Source of the DNA: Reticulascus tulasneorum
Taxonomy: Eukaryota; Ascomycota; Sordariomycetes; Glomerellales; Reticulascaceae
DNA: 64,000 bases
Direction: 5' to 3'
NCBI GenBank assembly: GCA_001557505.1
Contig: LSAX01000004.1
Location: 372,001 to 436,000 of the forward strand
In this document: positions 11,713 through 22,467 of the stretch, piece after piece
Position numbering within the stretch: position 1 is the stretch's first letter
Layout of the letters: each line of letters begins with the position of its first letter
Notes under the pieces: model-generated
The model's database searches: none
What the model was told of the DNA's origin: nothing
What the model saw: only the letters and a program-made list of their open reading frames with translations
Made by a program: the position numbers and the translations under genes

Positions 11713-13218
11713 TCAAGCACGCCACATCCATCCCCTTCTCATGGCATCAGCCCATCTCACACCAAGTAAACATACAACGGACCCAAACAGCAAAGCTGCA
11801 TCCCAGTACACGACTTCGGCATACCGTTTCGCAGTTCGATCCGCACCTAGCAACATACCTCCAACGGGGCTACCAAGCATCGTCCCGCAGCCGCGAACGA
11901 AATAGATGAAACCATTGACAGCCGCATAGCTTCTAATTCCAAATATGTCCGCGATTGCAGCGGGGAATAATGCATAGTAGCCTCCGGAGGCAATCGAGTA
12001 CACTATTACAAACGCAAACCAAAGCTTGACAGATTTTTCACCATGGCCTGTGCCCTCGACATTCTGCGACATGACTACACTCACCAGCCAGAGACCAAGA
12101 ACAGCCCCAAAAGCAGCCATAACGCTGATTGAAAGGGTGTTCAGGCGTCCCACCTTGTCGCCCACATAACCCGTTGCAATCCTTGCAACAGAGTTTAGCA
12201 AGTTGGAACCTGCGAGCAGAGTCGCGCCAGTACTGGCTGATAATCCGATAGCTACGCTATAGCTTGGTATGAAGGTCAGAGGTAGTTGGGCTCCAGCTGC
12301 CTGGCAAAACGCCGCAGTCGCCGAGAGGAGAAAGACAGGAGATGTACCAAGTGCGAAGGTAACATGGGTGCGGCGCCGAGCCGGGGTACCAGTCCCTGAA
12401 TCCACATCCTCAGAAGACGCCGGAACGGACTGAAACCTGCTCTTGGGTACCCAGAATGCAACTGGTCCTCCAACTAGTAGGATGATGCTGGCGAGGATGC
12501 GCAGCGTCCAGGCGCCACCAACCTTGCTCAACAAGATACGTATGATCGGACTAAGAACGACACCGCCTACGCCACCGCCGGAGAGAATCAACCCCACGGC
12601 TGTGCCCCGATGCTTGTTGAAATATTCCGGTGCAGGCCCGAGGAGTGGAAAGTAGAAAAGTGAACTGCCTACGCCGTACAGAAGACCTTGGGTTAGCAGG
12701 AGCATCGGGACTGTCCGAACAAATGAGGCGGAGACGAAACCGAGCGCCATGAGGAAGACACCGGCCAATGTGAGATGTCGTGTCGAAAGGCGAGCAGGCA
12801 TCGAGTGCCAGAGGTACCGCAATTGTGACCCACGAGATGCAGGCGGTCCGCCAACACGTATGTACTCGATTCTTGATATCAAGGGGTTCACGAAAATGCT
12901 TCCAGTCCATGTCAAACCCGCTCCAAGTGTTCCGACAAATGCGAGCTGGGCTGTCGGGGGACTCGACATGGAAGCCGGAGCGGGGCTGAGAAGGGTCTGG
13001 GATTGCGACAAATAATACTCCAGGAAGACACCAAACGTCTGGTTGTATCCGATAGTGAGGCAAATGGTGAGGAAAGCTGATAGAAGCACGGTAGCTTGCT
13101 GCGATCTCAGCACAGGCTGCAAGACAGCAGTTGCCCGATAATCCTCCAAGTCCTCATGTGATGAAGGGGGGAGGCTGCGTCGGCTACGCGATGTAAGGCC
13201 AACGGATTGTTGTGACAT
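11713..13218 (-). CDS. MFS transporter, monocarboxylate (MCT) type
   Basis: Twelve-span major facilitator protein of 501 residues, intronless, resembling fungal monocarboxylate-porter-like proteins. The N-terminus is hydrophilic and Ser/Arg-rich, with membrane spans starting near residue 42. The first loop region has the NQTFGVFLEYY motif typical of MCT-like fungal members, and a GxGxG-rich span (LSGGGVGGVVLSPI) lies in the middle. The loop after the second span is unusually long and Arg-rich (EYIRVGGPPASRGSQLRYLW onward). I checked for an unspliced intron there and found no acceptor in a usable place, so it is kept as coding. Substrate is unknown. It is convergent with the M28 gene, with 167 bases between the stops. 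Confidence 0.85.
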   Translation of the reverse strand: MSQQSVGLTSRSRRSLPPSSHEDLEDYRATAVLQPVLRSQQATVLLSAFLTICLTIGYNQTFGVFLEYYLSQSQTLLSPAPASMSSPPTAQLAFVGTLGAGLTWTGSIFVNPLISRIEYIRVGGPPASRGSQLRYLWHSMPARLSTRHLTLAGVFLMALGFVSASFVRTVPMLLLTQGLLYGVGSSLFYFPLLGPAPEYFNKHRGTAVGLILSGGGVGGVVLSPIIRILLSKVGGAWTLRILASIILLVGGPVAFWVPKSRFQSVPASSEDVDSGTGTPARRRTHVTFALGTSPVFLLSATAAFCQAAGAQLPLTFIPSYSVAIGLSASTGATLLAGSNLLNSVARIATGYVGDKVGRLNTLSISVMAAFGAVLGLWLVSVVMSQNVEGTGHGEKSVKLWFAFVIVYSIASGGYYALFPAAIADIFGIRSYAAVNGFIYFVRGCGTMLGSPVGGMLLGADRTAKRYAEVVYWDAALLFGSVVCLLGVRWADAMRRGWMWRA

Positions 13219-14089
13219 GTTGTCTCCAAATGATGTCTGATACTATTGCGCAGCTCAAGGAGACCAGTGATTAAAGTAAACAAGATGTATATGACGCAGA
13301 AAACCTCATCTTAAAAGGAAACCAAGATGAGACTGCTGCTGTGAATTACATGGGGACCAAATCCGGACGATCGGCCGGGAGGGAAGTCCTTTAGGGGTCT
13401 CCGACGAAAACGAATCGTGCCGAACTCAATTTTCGTCTTAGATCGGACTGAACAGCCTGAGCCCGACGCTAACCCGTTACACGCAAGCTACCCCATGGGT
13501 GCGAGTGCCGGCTACACACTTGACAGTGTGTAGTTATAAATTATTGGCACCGTCAGACATTGTTTAAACGTATGTCACGATTCGACCTCATAAGAGACCC
13601 TCGCTGGAGACTGAGCGGACTTGGCACTCTGGGTATGGTGCAGTGCGGCAACTGATTGATACGATATTGAATGGAACAAGCCTTCTAGAAGCAGTTCGCC
13701 CAAGTCGCTAACCATGCCGATGCCGGAGCCGAAATTCGATGGAGATTCCAGCGACGAACCCCTGTGCGGCCCCGGCACTTGCATGGTTCGGACCTGCTCA
13801 GCATCGCATCCCCAATGACTCTCGCTATGTGCGGATTACAAGATGCTGTAACGTAATTGGGGGCTGCGCAGACTGCCTCGCCGAAGTCTCTGAACCAATT
13901 TATGAAGCAGGTTATGCCTTTCGTGCAAAGCAAGACACATCTCACCTTGTGTATCAATTCAGTGCGGGGAGCGACGTACTTGGTGTGACGTAGTCACGGG
14001 CACCACATCATCGGCGCATTACTCTAATTGGGATTGATTCTAAGACTAGCCGCCAAGAACTGAGGAGTTTCTCTAGTGGAGGTATCCAA
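13219..14089. other. Divergent intergenic region
   Basis: About 870 bases between the MFS gene (-) and the hydrolase-like gene (+). It presumably holds both promoters. No supported gene; short frames at 13.7-14.0 kb lack domain character. Confidence 0.5.
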
Positions 14090-15487
14090 ATGGCTGACCT
14101 TCTTTCTACTACCGCTATACCGTTGATTCAAGGCCCATTGTCTCGGCGAGGTCACGGCCCAGGGCTCATAATCCTTATAGATGACAATCCCAACTTCCCC
14201 ACGCAACTAGCAGCCCTAGATCCTCCACCACTACAGAAATGGGCGGAGGAAGGATATGCTGTAGTCCAGCTCGCGGTATCGCCGATCATTGACGACTTCA
14301 AGATAGCATTTGATTTGGCGATCCACATTCTGGAAACGATGGACACCTGTGATGATAAGGAAGCATTTGGAATCGTGGGTATGTTCTACGTGTCATGATT
14401 CTCTCGTCGTCCTACCAATCTCAGAATTGGGAATAACAGCTCTTTATAGCATATCTTTCGTCCTCCAGCCAGAGTACCACGGAGGTAATAAGCAATCATC
14501 CTCGGATCAAGGCTGCCGTTTTCTACAACTTCTGCCCTCGTGGGCTACTGAGCATCCCTGTGCTAGCTCATGTTCCAGGGGAGCAGACCATTCTCTCCAC
14601 TTCCAAGTCGAGTTCAGTGAAGCAGCATTACTACCCGACTGCAAAGAATTTCTTTGTCATGCCTGGTCACGAAAATTACCACTCCAATTCTGCCTCTCTC
14701 GCCCATACACGAACACTTACGTTCCTGAAGCCTATTCTAGGCGGCCCGTACTTTGACCTCGAGGCGGTGTGGGATGAACATACGCTCTTTGAGTTTGGAG
14801 AGCGGGACGTTGAGAAGACGATGGCCACAATGGTCGATCAGCCATATGTGCGACTACCTTGTATCGAGCGATACGGATAGGTTGCCCTTTTGGACGTGTG
14901 CTGATCATCTTGCAGGTCAACCATATCCCTACGTTAACTGGTGGTGTCGGCCGCTTGAAGCTTACTGATTTCTATCGGAGTCACTTCATCTTCAGTAACC
15001 CAGCTGACACGGAACTTGAGTTGGTGAGTCGGACCGTGGGCGTCGATCGGGTCATCGACGAATTTGTGTTCAAGTGTACCCACGACAAAATCATCGACTG
15101 GCTGTAAGTTTAGCCCTCATTTCAATGGTACAGCACAAACGATCTGCCTCAATGGCCCTTCTAACTCACACTCCCAGACTTCCTGGTGTACCTCCGACAG
15201 GAAAGTATCTCTCACTTCCGTTTACCAGCGTTGTTAATATCCGTGGCGATCGCCTGCACCACGAGCACATTGCGTGGGACCAAGCCACAGCACTTCGACA
15301 AGCTGGGTTACTTCCTGAGTTCCTGCCATTCCCATATGCAATTGATGGGAAGACTGCAGCACCAGGGAAGAGATTCGAATATCAATTGCCGGTTGCTGGG
15401 GTAGAGACCGCCCGAAAGTTGGTGGATGAGGCTGCAGTGGAGTCGAATGAGATGTTTGCTTTCCGGGTGAGAGAGGTAAATGAATAG
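14090..15487 (+). CDS. Dienelactone-hydrolase-like protein, nucleophile motif missing
   Basis: Predicted cytosolic alpha/beta-hydrolase relative of carboxymethylenebutenolidases with a C-terminal extension, 394 residues. Four exons, 14090-14378, 14450-14847, 14916-15103 and 15178-15487, all phases closing. The N-terminal half follows the dienelactone hydrolase layout (GLIILIDDNP strand, WAEEGYAVVQL helix-strand, PGHENYH late His-containing loop). After intron 1, where the G-x-C-x-G-G nucleophile elbow is expected, the sequence reads GIVAYLSSSS, so the catalytic Cys is absent. The C-terminal ~140 residues (GGVGRLKLTDFYRSHFIFSN onward) resemble a SnoaL-like cone with conserved HEHIAWDQA. Such fungal proteins are often annotated as hydrolases, but this one may be non-catalytic or act through another residue. 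Confidence 0.8.
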
Positions 15488-15951
15488 GAGCACACTTATG
15501 TTCAATGAACAAACGAGAGCGGCATGAAAGCGCTGAAATATATCAGTGGCGTTGTCTTTGCCGCTCGGAAGGATAGTAATGTCGGGTATCAGCTGCTTCA
15601 GCACAAATCTAGTATTCATTATCTTATGCCTGCAGCGCAACAATGTCGGTTTGCCGTAAGTTAGAGGCTCGCTTGACCGAAGTTAAGATGGGCCAATGCT
15701 GAAAAGCTTGAGCTTGAGTCGTTAAAAGAGCCCCTGCTATCTTGACTTCCTACGGTAAGCCGTGGTCAGCATAAACCGTTGGAAAGGCAATCGACCATAG
15801 CGATCTTGGCCTGGTGCCTATAATTTAGGCAGCACGTGAAACATCAGTGCTGTGCTCCGCCCCATAAGACTTTACAGCATAAATCTGCACGACGCGTTCC
15901 ACCCGCAAAGAAAATGTCGAAAGTCAAGCACCAACAGACCCAGCTTGCGCA
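15488..15951. other. Sirtuin upstream region with overlapping upstream ATG
   Basis: About 460 bases between two + strand genes. An ATG at 15914 in a different frame opens a reading frame that runs to 16075, overlapping the sirtuin start at 15952. It could be an upstream ORF lowering sirtuin translation if transcription starts before it. No other gene is seen. Confidence 0.4.
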
Positions 15952-17025
15952 ATGTTTGCCCAGCACGCCCAATCCCTATCCCAATCCCCAGCCGCGGCGT
16001 CAGACTTGGATCCGGCTTCCGTGTCATCTTTCCGAAGACACCTGGAGCAGTCTACCCGCGTCGTTGCTATCTTAGGGGCCGGCCTCTCCGCTTCATCTGG
16101 GCTTCCAACCTTCCGAGGCGCCGACGGCCTGTGGTGCAACTATGATGTGCAAATGATTGCGACGCCGGCTGGCTGGCGACGAGACCCGGGACTCGTATGG
16201 CAATTCTACTCCGATCGGCGGCGCAGAGCGTTGCGTGCTCAGCCAAATCCAGCACATTTCGCCTTAGCTGAACTCGCACAGAGAAAACCAGGGTTCGTGG
16301 CCCTGAGCCAAAACGTTGACGGCTTGCTGCAGCGAGCGGGCCTGAGAAATGACCAGCTGAAGCTGTTGCACGGAAATCTGTTCGATCTTCGCTGCGCGGG
16401 TGGCTGTGGTTATGCAGAGTCGGACAGCTTCCAGGATCCCCTTTGCGATGCATTAAGCGAGCAGAGAGAGGAAGGGAGGGAGAATGTGTTGGGTTCACGG
16501 GTCGATGAAGGGGCCAAGCCGCCGAGGCTCAGTGCATTACTCTTTGAAGGCATTGCGGCGAAGAACAAGAAGATCCTTGGGGTCAAGTATGAAGAAATGA
16601 TGCCGACTACTTCTGATGCAAGCCCATTGAGGGGTTTGCGAGAGAATGCGCCCAAGATTCCTGATTTAGCCCCTGTACTGAGCTCTGGTATTGGCACGAG
16701 CGACTTACCGCAGTGTCCGGGATGTAAATCGAACATCTTGCGTCCAGCTGTGGTGTGGTTCGGTGAGGCACTCCCCGAGGACGTTGTAGATGAGGTGGAG
16801 ATGCTGTTCTCTGAAGAAAAAATCGATCTGTGTCTCGTTATAGGCACTTCGAGCCTGGTATGGCCTGCAGCTGGATATGCAGAGCAGGCACGCAAGAAAG
16901 GGGCACGCGTTGCGGTGGTAAATATAAACCCTGATGACACCAAAGGGCTGCGGGATGGAGATTGGCTGTTCGTCGGCGATGCAGCTGTTGTTCTTCCCCA
17001 AGTCCTTGGCGGTTCTATATTTTAA
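15952..17025 (+). CDS. SIRT5-like NAD-dependent protein deacylase (class III sirtuin)
   Basis: Sir2-family NAD+-dependent lysine deacylase, intronless, 357 residues. The NAD-binding GAGLSASSGLPTFRG lies at residues 42-56, QNVDGL at 120-125, and the catalytic base His near 140 (LKLLHGNLF). One zinc Cys pair is at 148 and 152; the other is in PQCPGC. NAD contacts GTSSLVWPAA and VVNINP are present. Tyr86 and Arg89 (FYSDRR) match the Tyr-x-x-Arg pair by which SIRT5-type enzymes bind acidic acyl groups, so desuccinylase/demalonylase activity is inferred. Between the two zinc pairs there is a long hydrophilic insert of about 95 residues, larger than in bacterial CobB or human SIRT5. No clear mitochondrial presequence. 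The start is the first in-frame ATG. Confidence 0.92.
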   Translation: MFAQHAQSLSQSPAAASDLDPASVSSFRRHLEQSTRVVAILGAGLSASSGLPTFRGADGLWCNYDVQMIATPAGWRRDPGLVWQFYSDRRRRALRAQPNPAHFALAELAQRKPGFVALSQNVDGLLQRAGLRNDQLKLLHGNLFDLRCAGGCGYAESDSFQDPLCDALSEQREEGRENVLGSRVDEGAKPPRLSALLFEGIAAKNKKILGVKYEEMMPTTSDASPLRGLRENAPKIPDLAPVLSSGIGTSDLPQCPGCKSNILRPAVVWFGEALPEDVVDEVEMLFSEEKIDLCLVIGTSSLVWPAAGYAEQARKKGARVAVVNINPDDTKGLRDGDWLFVGDAAVVLPQVLGGSIF

Positions 17026-18457
17026 AGCTTGAGCAGAATATATTTGTGACTACCTTGAGGTAAGGTACCTTAGGTAGTCAATATAGGTATATAAAGATGT
17101 GTAAAAAGAAAAAGAAATGACCGTACCGGGTTTTGAACCTGCAAAAAAGCAGAGGGCTCAAGACAAGCTCGCTTTCCTTCTTCGGAACTTTGACTTTAGT
17201 TTCTGACCTTTTGAATCCCGCTCAATCGAGCTGAATTGACCGTTAGGCTACTATATTCTTAAGGATTTGGCTGGGAGTAAAAGGATCGATTTTGATATAT
17301 TAAGTCATGTGTGCGCTTTGAGCGTCAACAAGCTTCAACGGGAGTTGATAATAGGTGAAAGGCAAGACTACTCGTTATAGCCCCACTGTCAACACGAAAA
17401 ATGTGTAGACTATAGGCGCATAGAGAATAGTCTGCCCATTCCCACGAGTGAAGATATAGCGTTATGGTACTCAAGCCGAAAATATCATCGATCTAAGTGC
17501 ATCTTGCTGCCTTGAAGCAAGCCACTTTGGCTTTAAAGGGCCCCAAGAAAGACTCGCCAGGGTGTCTATTGCGAAGACAACCCTGATCGTGGGTTCGTCA
17601 GCCACGTTCCGTTTGGCTGATGTGTGAATGGTGTATAACTGAAAGAGACTGGGGCACAAATTATACAGATCAACTACAGAGACGAAGAAACTATTAGGAA
17701 GCCAGCACATGAACCATTGAAACAGGACGTGAAACTTGATGTCTTGATGAATTCTGGAGGTGGACTTCTAGAGGGTTAACATCCCCATCAGCATGCCTAC
17801 TTTCGAACCGGGATTCATCAAGGCATGGCTAACGGGATGGCGTGGAGATTATGACATTGTCGAATATATGTAGATATCATTGGTGTGGTTAAGTAGCTCA
17901 CTCGGGGGTAGAATATGTTAATCATCGGCTCCTTTGATGATAGTCTAGGACTACGCTGTGCACGTTGTCTGGTTGTGTTTACGTTTGTTAGATACTTCCC
18001 TCTATTCTGTTCTTCTTAGTTAAATGCGGTATTATCAGGAGACAATCCGTTGTTTGTTGCTGGGTGAGTGGTTGCTGTCTTCTTCCACAACCCGGCCGGT
18101 CTTGATTCATGCTCTTCCTCTCCTGCTTCGTAGCCTTCTTGAGGGAGAGCCACTCATTATTGCATTGACCTCATCGACTACATGGCTTTGTGCCAGGGTG
18201 ACAAGTAGTGCCGGTCGCGCAGTGGCCATTCGAGACCTTGAATGATCTGATTGGGCATTCATATGCCATCATATACCAGTTTCGGCATCCTGACTAGATT
18301 GGAACATGGCAGTCATATCGTGCAGCTGCGGCTGAGCTGCAGTATCGCAAAACCCCGCACATACTCACTTAGTTCTAAGTCGTGGTGAACCCCAACTCTT
18401 GTTCAACTCTTCTTTAGAGCGTGTAATTTGCTCTGTAGTATTGTATCCAAGCAGCCA
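17026..18457. other. Gene-poor stretch before the NLR locus
   Basis: About 1.4 kb without a supported gene. It contains the 30-base palindrome at 17049-17078 and a segment at 17118-17250 with superficial tRNA-like words that does not fold as a tRNA. It marks the left edge of the accessory block. Confidence 0.45.
17049..17078. repeat. 30-base imperfect palindrome, CCTTGAGGTAAGGTACCTTAGG core
   Basis: The segment from ACTACC to GGTAGT reads nearly the same on both strands, centred on GGTACC, and lies 24 bases past the sirtuin stop. It shares CCTTAGGTA with 7656-7672. It could form a hairpin in the 3' UTR or be a copy of a dispersed fungal palindromic repeat. Confidence 0.7.
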
Positions 18458-21400
18458 ATGGCCGGCTCCGAATCTTCCAGTGCTCCCAAGAAGAGAAAGA
18501 GAGACTTCTTTCGTCGTCTGTTCAAGTCAGAGAAGGAGCCGAATGAAGATGTCTCTACTTCGGTATTGCATAGCCAAGATCCCGTCCCAAGTCCTCCTCT
18601 AGCTTCCCAAGTTGCCAATGATGGCCGTCCAGTGGTCGCGGAGGCACAGACCAAGAAACCCGTCTTTCCGCCAGCAACTCTTCCGAAGAGCAACGACCAG
18701 GTCACGACCGCAGGCGGTGAGACTGATTCAGGGTCACAAGATGCAACTAATCAACAGCCAGAAACAGGTATTGAGAAAATGAAGGCCCTGCCACCGATAT
18801 CCGAGCTATGGGACGATGCTTATGATGAGCTCGCCAAAGACCCCAAGACCAGGCAGCTCATGGACGACTTTCAAGGCGTCATTGCGAAAGAGTCTGGTAA
18901 TCGTAAAGTGGCAGCGCATAGAGGCATAAGGCGAAACCAGATGCAGACGATCATCGAAAAGAGAACAAATGAAATCGACGAAGGCACTTGGAAACTTGCG
19001 TTCAAGGGCAAAGAGTTCGCAGTCAAAGACCTGGTAATACCAGTGGTGAGTATTGTCGAGTGGGGAAAACAATATGTCGACAGCGCCGTTGAGCATCTCC
19101 GCCGGCATCCATTGCCTGGGCAGGAGTATGTCTGTTACTTCCGGTTTGTTTGGCCATCTCAAAAGCGCTACAGTTATCGGCCCTAGACTGACCTTGTCAA
19201 AGCTATTACTAAACCCGTCACATCAAGAAGCATCTCGAGTAGCTGGCCTGGATAGAATTGCGAGCATCATTCGCGAATGCTCAGTCAGAGAAGCTATTTA
19301 CTGGACTCTTTATGAAGAGAAGACAGGGAACGCGGTGCAAAACACACAAGACATCTCCATGGAATCCCACAATGGGTATCGGGACGCTCTTAATAACTTA
19401 TACATTCAAATCATCACCTTGCAGGCCACTTATGTCACATTTCTTTCGGGAAATATCGGGAAGCGATGGGTACAAGACGCTGTCAAGTGGCAAGGATGGG
19501 ATAATATGGTGGAGGATATCGGCCAGAAAAACAAGGACATGAAGTCCATGGACAAGCTCTGACGCGACGAGACGCAGCAACAAGTGTGGACTCTGACAAT
19601 AAACCAGCATCGCGAAGAAGTGGAGAAGCTATATGCTATTCGCACAGAGATTCAGCGCTTTTATGATCTCATATCTGAGGCCCAGAATATAGCCGAGCGT
19701 TCGCAGCTGCTCGATTTGCTGCAGATCGTAAAACCTTCAACGTTTTACGATGAGGCCATAGGGAAGCGTGGAGTAATCGCCACAGGGAATTGGTTCCTCG
19801 AAGAAGAGGTTTTCAAGAATTGGAAATCGAAGCCAAACTCATTCTTATGGCTCCAAGGCAAAGGTACCCATCTCCCTCTCCAATCTGACCGCCGTTGTAC
19901 TCACATCCCGATCCTCGAAGCTGGCGCAGGGAAGTCTGTACTAAAGTAAGCCACGAGTCAAGATCTGTTGAGTCAAAACTGACGAGATCTGCAGTGCAAC
20001 CGTGATCAAACATTTAGAAGACTTGTGCGCAGAGAATCCCTATACGGCTGTTGCATACTTCTACATCACATTCAAGGACGAGGCTACATATAGTCGAAGC
20101 AATCTTACCAAATCATTGATTATGCAGTTGTTTGGCCGGCGCCCAGATACACCCAAGTCACTTCTCGACCTCAGTACTTTTCAGGATAGGGGTCTAGATC
20201 CCCCAGGCGAAACTGGAGAAAGCATTATGTTCTGCTTCGCGAGACTTCTTGAATACATACATAATAATTGACGGCTTGGATGAATGTCCGACAGCTGAAG
20301 ACGATGAAGATTCGGATAGCTCCGAACATGCAGACTCTGTGAAGCCTGATGACGCAATATCCCAGGATGATACAATAGATCGACGTAGGGAGATGGTCGA
20401 ACTGATGAATATCATTCTTGGATGGAAGCTAGCCAATATTCACGTTATGGTTACAAGCAGACCTATGTACGAAATCCGGGTTTCTTTAAAAAAGTCTTCT
20501 CACGCTTCCCGAAGCAAAGACAATCGATCCCGGAACCGAAACTCATTTTAAGGAGATGAGAAAAGACATCAGTCTCTTCATCGACACAGAGCTTGCTGAA
20601 GGGAAATTTGACGATGTCCCACCGGAACTGAAGGCGAAAGTGAAACATGATCTTGTTGAGAAGGCGAATGGCGTGCAAGTCAAATACTCCTGATCATCAT
20701 TTACTCTGGCAAGTGTAACGTGAGCAGTTTCCACTATTTATCCCTCCAACTCAACGCATTTCGATCGCCAATTACCGAAAATTCCGTCAGCCATGTTCTA
20801 ATGAGTCTACCGAAGGATTTGAGAGCTACTTACGACAGAATATTTCAACGGCTGTCGCCAAAGCAGCGCCCGCTGGCTACTCGAGCACCGGCTTGGGTTG
20901 CATTCTCCCAAGTCCCCAATTCCATCGAGCAACTCGCTACGGGAGTTTTGATTGATCTGAAAACCGACCTTGAAGTGACATCCGACGTGGACGAGAGCGT
21001 CGTGGAAGCGGACCTTTCAACCCCCATTTTCGATAAACGTGACATATTTTCGAATCCCCTTGATGTCCTCTATCTCCTCCCTGGACTGCTTGATGTGCAA
21101 AGCAAAACTAATCTGGAAAAGTTAGAACCCGCAATGAACCCCATCGACAAAAGTGACTTGGTTGTTTTGACCCACTTTAGTATGCTTGAGTATCTTTCAT
21201 CAAAGGCGATCAAGAAGCGGAAAGCTGTGGTAGACTTCGCGCTTAACAGATCTCTAGCACAGAAGCAAATCGCTGTGGCTTGCCTACGATATCATATATC
21301 TTTTAGCCAGAACGAAGTAGGAGAAGTCACCGATAAGCACTCTTATGGTTATGCTTTATGCCAGTACGCTGCTCGCTATGGACTTCGGCACGCCGAATAT

Positions 21401-22467
21401 GCCGGTTGGCCGTCCTGGCCGGCAGTGTTGCGGGAATTGGTCCGATGTATTCTTGAGCCTCAGAGCAAGGCTTTCGCAAAGTTGAAGCAGCTGTCAGGAT
21501 ACCCGCTTTCGCGTCAAAGCGAACCACCCTTGCACTACACCATTGGCAAGCGTCTCCCCGAAATCATGTCATTCCTCCTGCAACAGAACCTAGCGAACGT
21601 GAATGCTGGTGGAGAAGGTCTCGTCGGCACTGCCGTCAACCATGCCTGCGCTATTGACTACATTGAAGGGATGCGAATTCTCCTTGGCGCCGGCGCGAAC
21701 GTGTATCTCGGAAACGATGATTTCGTCTGCACTCTCGACGTAGCGTTACGATTTAGGCGGGACGAAGCCATCGATCTGCTGTTAAAAATACCCGGTATCA
21801 TACTCCACTGTCAAGAAATTGGATACTGGCCGTTGATACAGGTTGTACGGGATGGCATTTCTATCGCCGACTTCGACGAAGAACACGTCTTCAACAAGCT
21901 GGTCAAGCATGGCGCAGACCCGAATGCCCACCCGGCTGGAAAGCTACCCGCACTTCACGCAGCGGTGGTCTGGCAAGAACGGTGGGCTCTCGGAGCGCTA
22001 ATATAAAATGGTGCCAACGTGCATGCCCGGGATCCGTACTTTGGCAATGCACTGCACTGCGCCTTGATTACAGCTTTTCGAGACGGTATATCACAGTTAC
22101 AACATGCTGGCGTAAGAACGGACAAGGATGATAATGATTGGAGCGACCTGCTTTACAGAGTGTCGAGCGGAGACTTCTTCAAGAATTCTCATGATAATGG
22201 AGTCACAGTTTCGAGACTTCAGCTTGCCCAGGACTTGCGGCGCAAAGTGGTGGTAACGGCGTCGACACGACATTATATATCGATTGGGTTGAAGGACCGG
22301 CTCGTGTCAAAGTGCGTAATGATCTTCTTCCTGGAAAGCAGGTTTTGAAAGATATACCTGAGTGGTACTTTGCTGCTGAGGGCCTGCCTATGAGAAACAA
22401 GTCTCGAGCAATGGGTGGGCAGCCATCCGATTCTCCCGAGTGGAGCGACTTATCTGACTCAGATTAA
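18458..22467 (+). pseudogene. NACHT-ankyrin NLR-type receptor, broken by six lesions
   Basis: Relic of a fungal STAND/NLR protein. Order: a basic Ser-rich leader (start 18458), a NACHT-associated N-terminal domain (IVEWGKQYVDSAV, then PASIAWAGVCLLLP and LLLNPSHQ across an intron at 19144-19202), a NACHT core with Walker A GAGKS assembled across introns 19870-19918 and 19948-19994, a Walker B-like IIIDGLDEC, TSRP sensor, winged-helix-like segment, then ankyrin-type repeats (HGADPNAHPAGKLPALHAAV). Lesions seen: one base missing near 19091; TGA at 19560-19562; a 4-base duplication TACATACATA at 20254-20263; one extra A in the A6 run at 20488-20493; TAA at 22004-22006 (ATACAA to ATATAA would explain it); one base missing near 22235. 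The frame then resumes to a TAA at 22465. The intron at 20675-20727 is GC-AG type. Most codons remain well preserved, so decay is recent. Sequencing error is less likely because neighbouring genes are intact. Confidence 0.85.

Noticed and set aside
12780..12890. Suspected unspliced intron in the MFS gene at 11.7-13.2 kb
   Set aside because: GT donors exist but no AG acceptor falls in a position that restores a better alignment. The extra loop is left as coding.
17118..17260. tRNA-like words (GGTTCAAAACC and GTAGCCTAACGGTC on the minus strand)
   Set aside because: The T-arm stem has mismatches and no 5' acceptor strand pairs with the 3' side, even allowing an intron. At most a degenerate tRNA fragment.
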